The notes beneath the pieces are model-generated. The model saw nothing but the letters and a program-made list of their open reading frames with translations. It did not search any database and was not told where the DNA came from. A DNA stretch of 16,776 nt from Lachnospiraceae bacterium UBA1753. GTDB taxonomy: Bacteria > Bacillota > Clostridia > Lachnospirales > Lachnospiraceae. The translations under genes and the position numbers were made by a program. Numbering within the stretch: the first letter of the stretch is position 1; every line of letters begins with the position of its first letter. Shown here piece by piece: positions 4,505 through 13,400 of this stretch. The stretch spans positions 9,858 to 26,633 of the forward strand of contig DCHL01000071.1 in NCBI GenBank assembly GCA_002317595.1, in the 5' to 3' direction.

Positions 4505-7120
4505 TTATGCAACGTATTCAGGACGAAGTCTTTCCAGCATATTGTAGTACTCAGTTACAACCGCCTTCTTGGTGGCATTCTTGGAAGACCTGATATAGTC
4601 TCTGCATTCTTTTAGTGCCTTCGGATATTCCCTTCTTCTTACTTCCATTGATCTTCTCATTTGTTCTCTAACATGCAGCTGATCAGCCTGTCCATCATCA
4701 ATTCCAATACGAGCAAGAATCTGCTTGTCAGCTTCTACCAGAAAGAATGAATGATTAATTATCTTTGTCAATCTGCTGCTGGGATTGCACGCTTTCATAG
4801 CATACAGTTTTGTCATAACATATTCATAGTCAGGAGTATACTCCTCATAATTCTTGTATGAACCAATTTTCGTAGCGGCCTTTATTTCATCATATGCCCT
4901 CTGCTGAGAAGCAGTTCTCTCCACTCTGTTATCTCCCGGAAAAGCAAAAACTTCATTTCCCATAAGATGATTCTGCACCATGTATCTCACGATTTCTACA
5001 CGCATTAAACTGGCACGTGTTTTATATTCCTCATTCTCCGCAGCAGCAATATAATCTGACAGATTTAGAAGAAGCTCATTAAATCCCTCCATTTTATTAC
5101 TAAATGATGGATTTACAACCAGTTCATTCATCTTTCGTAACTGAAGGAGCATTATTTTATACTCCATACCGGTTCCGTTAAGCGCTTTAAAGTTATCGTA
5201 AGCAGTCTTAATATTCGCAAGTGCTTCATTTTCAGCTGCCACCATACGCTCTGAAAGTCTTTTTACTCCCTCTTTATTAGGAGCATCACCTATCTTTGTA
5301 AGCTTTACTGTAGTCAGAGAAGAAAATGCCGGGTCTTCAAAATACATTTTATATTTTTTCCATTGAACTGGATCTGCCTTAAGTCTGGCCTCCAATTTTT
5401 TGTATTTTACCATACCCTCACTAATTAAATTGCCTACTGTTCCTGGCAAAGCATTATTTGCATGGTTTCTTCTTTTTGCTTCAGGTGCATTTCTGAGTCC
5501 ATAATTCAAAACACCAGTTGTTCCATCGTACCCTCCAGCCAATGTAACCTTTTCAGCTTTAATCAGATATACATAATTAACTAACCAGTTCTTAATATCA
5601 GCAATTTCAAGCAAAACAGGATCCTTCTCTGTCTCAGGGAATAACTGCTCCCTCTTCTGCAGTTCCGAAAACATGAAACCAACTCCCTTAAGTACAAAAA
5701 GCTTGTCGAAATCCATGTTTATGTAATCATTAACATTAGAAGGCAATCGCAAAATCTGATCATGAACCTGATGTGAAAAATTGCGTACCTTTTCAATATC
5801 GGCATTGCATACTGCCTCAATAAGCTGATCCTCTGCCTCGAGTGTCTGTGGATCATCACTTACGGATAGAATATGTAAGAACAAACGCTTGAACGCGCCA
5901 CCTGTGTAGTTCAAGCCCATACGTTTTAATCCCTCTTCAATATCCTTGTCTCTTCCATAAATCTTGGAATTTAACTTTCTCACATGTTCTCTCATCTTTA
6001 CAGCAGTTTCATCTGCTTCTTCCCTTGTAATGCCCTTCCCGCAAAAGGCTTCGATTGTTCTTTGTTCCTCCTCTGTCAGATATGTCATAGTATCCGGATT
6101 CATCGCTACTGCCATCTCAATACCTGTCTTAACAAGGGTCTCTAAATGTTTATCCTGCTCCTTTTCTGGCTGAATCTGGTTTTCTACAGCTTTCATTGCA
6201 GCGGGCCTATCTCCAAAAACCACCTCTGTAGTAGATTTGAGAGAAGAAATAAGCTCATAATCTATAAAATCCCTAAGCTTTCTTGCTGCTTTAAGTCGCT
6301 GCTTTCCCTTTGAAACGATTCCGCTGAAAATATGAATACCACTTCTGCCTGAAATATACTTATCAAGTAATTGCCTAATATTAAGAACCCTGTCTATGGC
6401 TTTGCTAACAGTCTCAACATCAAAGCCACTTTCCTTAAGCATAAACATTCCGTTCTTGTCAATATTCTTCTTGTCTGAAAGCGCATCTGCTATCTTACCA
6501 ATATCAGCTGTGGCAAGAGCTACATTGCCAAGGATTTTATCCAGCTCCTTCGATCCTGCAAGCATATTAGGATCGAGCATTGATGAAAAACTTTTCTTGA
6601 GTTCGGCAACCCTGTTTCCAGCAAATTCATCGTTCTGTCTTTTGAGCCTTCTCACATATCCTTCTGGAGCATTTTTCTCATATACTCCAATCTGCGTGTC
6701 TCCATAAAGTGGACTGAGCTCATTATCGAATCGAACAGAAATATCTACCTTTTTCTTCTCAAGCCCCTCATCAAGATGACTAACCACCTGCTGCGCTTCC
6801 TGAACCTGCTCTTCCTGAACCTGCTCTTCCTGAACCTGCTCAGCCTGAACCTGCTGCCCTACCTGAACTTCCTCAATCTGCTGCGGAATCTGTATTCCAT
6901 TTTCCTGGACATTACCCTGATTTTCCATAATGCTTATTGCACTAAGGCTGGGTCTTACATAAGTACTTCCAGGAGCAACGCTGCGACGCTGCTGGGTATT
7001 CATTGTTGTATCCATCGCAGGAACACCATTTCCAGCGACAGTATGTCTATCCACAACCTGCTGAACATTAACTTCCTTTTTTACTTCTCCACTTTTCTGA
7101 ATTTCTCCGTTTACTGGCAT
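4505..7120 (-). CDS. large uncharacterised cytoplasmic protein with Gln-rich repeats near the N-terminus
   Basis: I do not recognise this 871-residue protein. It has no signal peptide, no membrane span and no catalytic motif that I can identify. Residues 1-65 are polar and probably disordered. Residues about 71-111 are rich in Q, E and V and hold a five-residue tandem repeat (EQVQE). From about 120 to the end the composition is that of a long, mostly helical, charged protein (for instance LRKMNELVVNPSFSNKMEGFNELLLNLSDYI near 670-700, and a basic C-terminal stretch REQMRRSMEVRRREYPKALKECRDYI). The ATG at 7118-7120 is preceded by AGGAGGG at ideal spacing. A strong terminator upstream and its own leader suggest independent transcription. 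A scaffold-like, toxin-related or cell-envelope-associated role would all be guesses. Confidence 0.8.
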   Translation of the reverse strand: MPVNGEIQKSGEVKKEVNVQQVVDRHTVAGNGVPAMDTTMNTQQRRSVAPGSTYVRPSLSAISIMENQGNVQENGIQIPQQIEEVQVGQQVQAEQVQEEQVQEEQVQEAQQVVSHLDEGLEKKKVDISVRFDNELSPLYGDTQIGVYEKNAPEGYVRRLKRQNDEFAGNRVAELKKSFSSMLDPNMLAGSKELDKILGNVALATADIGKIADALSDKKNIDKNGMFMLKESGFDVETVSKAIDRVLNIRQLLDKYISGRSGIHIFSGIVSKGKQRLKAARKLRDFIDYELISSLKSTTEVVFGDRPAAMKAVENQIQPEKEQDKHLETLVKTGIEMAVAMNPDTMTYLTEEEQRTIEAFCGKGITREEADETAVKMREHVRKLNSKIYGRDKDIEEGLKRMGLNYTGGAFKRLFLHILSVSDDPQTLEAEDQLIEAVCNADIEKVRNFSHQVHDQILRLPSNVNDYINMDFDKLFVLKGVGFMFSELQKREQLFPETEKDPVLLEIADIKNWLVNYVYLIKAEKVTLAGGYDGTTGVLNYGLRNAPEAKRRNHANNALPGTVGNLISEGMVKYKKLEARLKADPVQWKKYKMYFEDPAFSSLTTVKLTKIGDAPNKEGVKRLSERMVAAENEALANIKTAYDNFKALNGTGMEYKIMLLQLRKMNELVVNPSFSNKMEGFNELLLNLSDYIAAAENEEYKTRASLMRVEIVRYMVQNHLMGNEVFAFPGDNRVERTASQQRAYDEIKAATKIGSYKNYEEYTPDYEYVMTKLYAMKACNPSSRLTKIINHSFFLVEADKQILARIGIDDGQADQLHVREQMRRSMEVRRREYPKALKECRDYIRSSKNATKKAVVTEYYNMLERLRPEYVA
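6797..6856. repeat. 15-bp tandem repeat coding for EQVQE units
   Basis: Three exact copies of TTCCTGAACCTGCTC (plus strand) at 6797-6811, 6812-6826 and 6827-6841 are followed by one changed copy (AGCCTGAACCTGCTG, 6842-6856) and a weaker fifth. On the coding strand each unit is five codons (GAG CAG GTT CAG GAA). The DNA identity of the copies points to recent slipped-strand expansion, so the copy number may vary between strains without shifting the frame. Confidence 0.85.
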
Positions 7121-7139
7121 AACACCCTCCTATTTACAG

Positions 7140-7189
7140 TTCACTGATTTTAGATTTCATTTTTTATAATTCATTGATTTTAGATTTCA
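7140..7189. repeat. two 20-bp direct repeats in the leader of the 871-residue gene
   Basis: The 20-base sequence TTCACTGATTTTAGATTTCA at 7140-7159 recurs at 7170-7189 with a single change (C to T at the fifth base). The copies start exactly 30 bases apart, about three helical turns, so a DNA-bound protein would meet both on the same face. The first copy ends 19 bases ahead of the start codon. Each copy contains TAAAAT on the minus strand. Confidence 0.8.
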
Positions 7190-7206
7190 CTGTTTTCATT
7201 ATTCAA
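7177..7206 (-). promoter_or_regulatory. candidate promoter of the 871-residue gene
   Basis: On the minus strand TTGAAT (7201-7206) and TAAAAT (7177-7182) are 18 bases apart, with the -10 box lying inside one of the two direct repeats. An alternative farther upstream is TTGAAG-17-TATCAG (about 7257-7285), whose -35 box overlaps a 14-bp palindrome, ACTTCAATTGAAGT, at 7275-7288. Both are moderate matches. The 317-base gap from 7121 to 7437 holds these elements and the terminator of the upstream gene, and no gene. Confidence 0.35.
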
Positions 7207-7347
7207 TGTTCTCCATTTAATACGAGCCATTATCCCTCGTGGCTAAAACATTCTGATATTTTTTATAAAGCTATACTTCAATTGAAGTTCCCAGTATTTA
7301 TTCGGAGTTATTGGTCTATGAAAATGTCAAAGACATCACATCTCCTC

Positions 7348-7392
7348 AAAAAACACGAAGGGACAGACGACTCATCTGTCGTCTGTCCCTTC
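7348..7392 (-). terminator. strong intrinsic terminator of the giant secreted protein gene
   Basis: Two exact 15-base arms (GAAGGGACAGACGAC at 7357-7371 and its complement at 7378-7392) enclose a six-base loop. In the minus-strand transcript the hairpin is followed by GTG and six U (7348-7353). The hairpin lies 45 bases past the stop codon at 7438. The plus strand has no T run, so the direction is clear. Confidence 0.88.
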
Positions 7393-7437
7393 ATACACCA
7401 TCAGTTCATTTTGTTTGCACCGGATTCTTCTATGAAT

Positions 7438-10400
7438 TTATTCCGCAAGAACAAATCCCACCTTCACTTGAACGCCCTTGCTCTTGCCATCTTGTCCACT
7501 CAGGTAAACCGTCACAGGAACGGTAATTCTTTTCTTCCCCTTTGCAAGATAAAAATTTGGATTCTGATCGATGTAACCATAATACATTATCGTACGTTCT
7601 CCGGAAGCCTCATCGATCACCGTCTCACCCTTGACGCACACATCAGGAATGTTGTCCTTGTTTAAATCACAAGTTCCCTCTGCACCTGTCATTTTGTAAC
7701 CGACAGGAACCACAAAATCGATGTAGCGCTTTTGGCTTGGAGCATTCATGAAAAGTGTCTGCCTGTTCGTCGCCTTTGTGATTGTTACCTTTGGCCTGCT
7801 CTGAACAGTTTTGAATCTTATTTCATGTGCATCTGCCTCAGCCTCAGTATATTCAGGTCTGACATCTCCCGAATCATCTCCAATCAGCACCGTCGTCTTG
7901 CCAGTAAGAGTGTAAATGCTTCCTGCGTCAAGCACTTCAAAAGGATCCCTTGCAATAAAGGTCAGCGGAGCCTTGGGAATGCTGACATCATAATCCTCAA
8001 TGCCCTGATAAAGATCTACTGTTTCAAATAGTAGTTCGCTGTCTTCAACACCGCCTAAGCTGATATGATGCACAACCGAACCGCTGGGGAAGTTTGCAAG
8101 TTTCGGCATGACAACAAGCGAATACTTTGACAGAATCTTAACCATTCCTGATGTATTTCTGCAATTCTTCAGGAGATCCGCTATTGTAGCCTTGTCCAGT
8201 ACCGCTAAATTGTCAACTACACCTTTCAGGGTGTAGGTAACTACAGGCTTTCTGTCCGTAATTTTCACAGTCATTTTCAGGTTTTTAAGGGTTCCGGTCT
8301 TTCCATCTACATTATATGTTGGAGAAATAATGAAACTATATTTTCCGGCCTTTACCTTTGGTTCTACCGAATTCAGCTTTGCTATTGTGCTGACTATATA
8401 AACACTTCCATTTTCATTTACCAGCTTAAAGTCAAGCAGGTTAGAATCAAGCAGTCGTTTACCATCTGCATTTGCAGCTGTCACAGCAATACTTCCGTTC
8501 TCCATAGATACATTTGTAGACAATTCACTTCTGAATGATGAGGCAAATGCTGTGTTGAACAGCACACGGCCTGCACCCTTCACGAATTTTGCACTCGGCT
8601 CAGCACTACTCAATTTTAAAGTAACGTATAACTCCTCTCTCCAGTCATTGCTCTTTAGAGTCAGTTTTGTGCTGTCTTTCTTTTTGCTTCCAATGTATTT
8701 GAACACATAGGGAACCGTACCATCCCCCCACTCGATATTGCCCTTGGCATCGAGTTGTACTTTTCCTATATTTTCCTTCTCCTTCTCATCTCCATACGGG
8801 TTTATCACAACATTTGGATTCGAGCTCTCGATATAATCAAAAGCGGCATACTCACCGGATTCAGATACAGTGTCAGTAAACCTGTAATAGGTCCTGCTAT
8901 TATCAAGAATCACATACTTTCCGCTCATCATACCCGTCTTCGGGACAAGTGTTTTATCAATATAAGCCTTCAGCTTTGGCTTGCTGTACTTCACAGGGAG
9001 CGTAAGCTTCAGTGTTACAGGATTTAAGTACCCCTTAATATTAAGTGAGAGAGTACCTGAGGCCACCTTGGCGTTTGCAAGTCTGTTTCCGTTCATCTCA
9101 AGATTATCTGCATCAAGAATGAAGGTATAAGTATGGCTTCCCGACTTATCGATTGCATAGCCATACGGATGTTCTTCACTCATAGCATTTTCATCAGCCA
9201 AAGAAAGCGTAAAACCATTTGTGTCTGAAGTAAGGTCATTATCCACCCAGGCAAATTTGTTTCTTGAATTTCCCTCAGAGTCTGTTCCACCAAAAATGCT
9301 TTCTTCTCCACCTGATGTGTTCGAATATACCTTTCCCTTCAGCGTCACAGCAATCCTGCCTTCGTCGCCCTTTTTATAGAACAGATTGTAGATATCAAGA
9401 TTCTTCGCTGAAGCTTTTACTGTAGTATTCCTTGCAACAACCTTGAGTGGATAGCCATAACGGATCACCTGCTCTCCCTGCAAACCGTTTTCTTTCATAC
9501 TAACTTCTGCAACGATATAATAGTTCTTCGTCATTACGCTGCGATTGTCCGTTTTCAGATAATATCTATTATTCCTTGAACCTGCACTTAAATCGGCCTT
9601 TACGAGTCCCAGACCCTCAGCCTCCGTAAACTCTGAAACGACTCCATTTGAGTTCTTTTTGCAAATTTCTGCCACTACAACACTCTTTATCACAGTTCCA
9701 TCCACAGGAACTATCTCAATCGGCGTCTCAGTTGCCATCGCAAGCTGCCAGCCAGCTTCAGAGGTGTAATCATAGGCATTGTTCATCGTTACAGACTTTG
9801 TGTTCACTTTCGGTGCAATGTCAGCAACAAGAATACGGAATGCCACTCTTCTATCGACCATTCCATCGCTTACCGAAACCACAATCTCAGCGCTTCCAAC
9901 CTTTTTGTTGATTGTTATCACTTCATTTCCTGAAGCATTCTTTCCCCCAACGGATGCGACCGAAGGATTAGAACTCTCTACACTGTAATTCACAAGGTTT
10001 TCAGGAATCACGTTCCCATTCTTATCGAAAAATTTAGGCAAAAGTTCATAAGATGCCCCTTCAAAGTCTGCACTATTGAAGGTAATAGTCTGTCCAGACA
10101 GATTCCCTGAAAGAGTACCGTCTGTTTTAGAAAGTGTGACCTGGATAGTATCCACTACGCTGCTTTTTACTGCATACAGAGTCAGTATATTTTTCTCTAT
10201 ATCTTCCTCACTTATTGCACCACTGCTTAGCAGATCAACATCCCTGACAATATCATTGCCATTTCTATGAACTACGTAAATATTTTTCACTTTAATCGAT
10301 AATCCTGCTGTGTGTTCTGCAGTAACATTAATGTGATAATAGTTCCTGGCATATCCATCCTTATAGGTCACATCGCCTGGGATATTTTCAGTTTCAAATT

Positions 10401-13400
10401 CAAGTTCAAGCTCCGGTATTCTGTCATCACTACAGTTCTTAAAACTTGATTGGCATGAAACAATAGCCGTTTTCGGTGTTTCATCATCCGATACCACTAC
10501 AGCTGCACATTTCCTGTCGTCATCACGAATCAATGCATTAGCGGATACTATGTTTCCTTTTGTTACCGGGCTGTATTTTTTCTCAGATATATAATCATTT
10601 ACAAACTCAAGCTCAAACCCTTCGAATCCGCAAAATACTATGTCCTGATCAACTGCGGGTCCTGGATAATACTTTAATTTTCCTGCATCGGTCAGCTCAA
10701 CTTTACAGCTCGCAACGTCACCACTCTTGCCCTTGACAACAGTATCTGGAACTGACCAGCACCAGTCAGAACCAAAACCGTAGCTTTCAAGACTGATTTC
10801 GGAAAGTTTTCTGCTGTTTTTCAAATTAGTAACAACATATACATCCGTATCAGGTTTCTCAGGGGCCCTCATGATATTCAGCTCCAGCTTCTTTGCCACA
10901 CAGTTTCTATACACACTGTCCGTTTTGGGCTCAATCATGATACTCACTCTACCGCTTCTTTTGAGCGTGATGAGTCCTGCGGTGCTGATGGAGATTTTCT
11001 TCGCATCATCAGCTGACAAAGTGAACTTGAAATTCGATGCGATGTCTGAAATATTAGCGTCAAGATTGGCATCTGTAAAATTCAGCTGATATTTATCTCC
11101 ATAGGATCCATAAGCTATTTTATAGCCGTCAGTACCTATAGCAGTATCTTTTATTCCATCAAAATCACGATCTGTATCGCCATCTTCGACAGTCGTCAAA
11201 TCTTCAAGCCCAGCAATTTCAAAAGCAGAAGCCGTGTCAGCCCCCGCCTCGAACCAGAGCGTATTGCCGGGGGCGGTGTAAACTATAGTACCTTCTGTTC
11301 CCGCTTTTCCAAGAAGAGCTCCAAAATCTCCTTCTTCTCCAATAGAATCCACGTATACCTGTATGTTTTTTACATAATACTTTGCATTTTTGACAAGCTT
11401 GTTTTCCTCATCAAGATCAAACTTCACGCTGCCGGCAAAGGTTCCGTCCACCCCAGTCAGGGTCGTATAATTTGATTTTTTCAGAGTATTTTTGCCAAGT
11501 TTCGACCTAAATACACCGTCTACAGCCTCATCAACCGTCACGCACACCTTTATCTTGTCGAAAGAGGCAGGTCCGTTCAGCTTCACAGGAATCTCATTGA
11601 TATTGTTTTCCTCGTCGTAGGTGCATTCGATTTTTGACGGAATAGTCATTGAGCCATCAAGGGAGAAGTCGGCATCTTTAGTTTTGAAGCCTACCTCGCC
11701 TTCATCATCTCCAATTATCATCACCCCTTTGTCAGCCTCAAATTCCTCCGTTATATATTCAATATTGCGCTTTAAGTCTGTATATTTTTCATGAACTTCA
11801 TCATTTATCATGAGAACATAATCATAGGTCGAATCTTCTTCAAGTGCTCCTGTAAAAATGCCCTCAGAGAATTCGCCGTCTTTCAGCACGCAGTCTTTCT
11901 TTTCAACACAGCTCCATGCCAGTTTGCTGTCCTTTTTCCTGTAGAAAAGCTTCAAATCTATTGTATCATTCGATGCCGCCTCACCTTCGGGACATTCAAA
12001 TTCAGCGGTAACCTTTGCCTGCTGAATTCCGGCCTTGCCATCTGTGCCCGTTGAAAAACCGGTCACTGCCGCGACGCTTTTTATTGTTCTTTTATCCGAT
12101 ATTGGAATTACCCCTGCATCACCAATATTGATGATGACATTATCACCTTCGCTTATTATTATTCCTTTATATTGACCATCCTCATACAGATCAGCAGTAA
12201 GCCTATAATCTGTGTTTTCTGTCAAACCACTAATCTTACCATAATACAGTCTGCTATATTCATCGTAAGCTAACCACGTGTCTGCTTTGCATGTTGTACA
12301 TGGTATTATTTCGGTTTCCTTTGTTTCATTATAGCCCAGTTTTTCCAGAAAGACCTTCATGACCTTACTGCTATAATAACCGAACTCAGTTTTGTATGAT
12401 GCCTCAAAATATAGCGCTTTTTCATCGTTATCAGGAGCAATGCGAATCGTACAAACGTCACCGTACTTGGTGAATGTGGACATATATATTTTTTTGATCA
12501 CTTTGTCGGCTAAGGTTTTGTGTACGTATTGAATCTCTCCATAATTGTTCGTTGTAACATCACTATCATTATGACTGGCACCATGGATCTCATTTTCTTC
12601 AACAGGAACTTCTTCTGTGACTTTTCCTATCAGAGACGTACTCTCCTCGCGCGATGCTTCCAGTTTCACCTGACATTTGCTCGCACTATTTGCATACACA
12701 ACCCAAATGACATGATCACAAGCCCGCTTGGTTTCGAGCCTCTCCGACCGATCAATTTCCTGTATTGTTCCAAGCTGCCTCATATAATACAGCCTTTCAA
12801 ATGCACTTCCATCCTTGTTTTTTGAAGTATCTTTCAGCAGCATCATAGTTGAAGTGACTAATTTTTTACCTTCTTCGTTTTCCCGTTCTTTGGCTTCCTT
12901 TATTTGTACATCACTATCATTCGAAGTAAATTTAAAATTGTATGTGTATTGACCATCACAGGGAATATCATAGACCACAGGCTTGTTCAGTTTCACAGAA
13001 ACATCAGCAGAAAACGCCTTATCATCTCCTGCTTCTCTCACCTTATCAAAAAGAATGACAAAATCGTCCCAATCCTCTTTATCATTGTTTGTCACTTTTA
13101 TATAATAAGTCCCTGGTGAAAGCCTGCCCTTTTCCTTTGCGTAAAACACCCTTGTTTCCTGTAGTACTTTTTCATCACTAAAATGATTATTTAGATATGA
13201 CACATTCCGATCATATAAAGCATCATTAAAATGTCCTGCCGGGTCTTCGCCAAAATAGTAGCATTCGTCTCCAAAGGTCCCATCATTTTCCAAAGTTCTG
13301 GACAGCTCCAGGCCAACGTAAGCGTACTCTTTACTTACAGTCGCAGTCTGGGCATTGGCGGGTATGTATTCTCCTTTATAGGTGTTTGATATGAAGTAGT

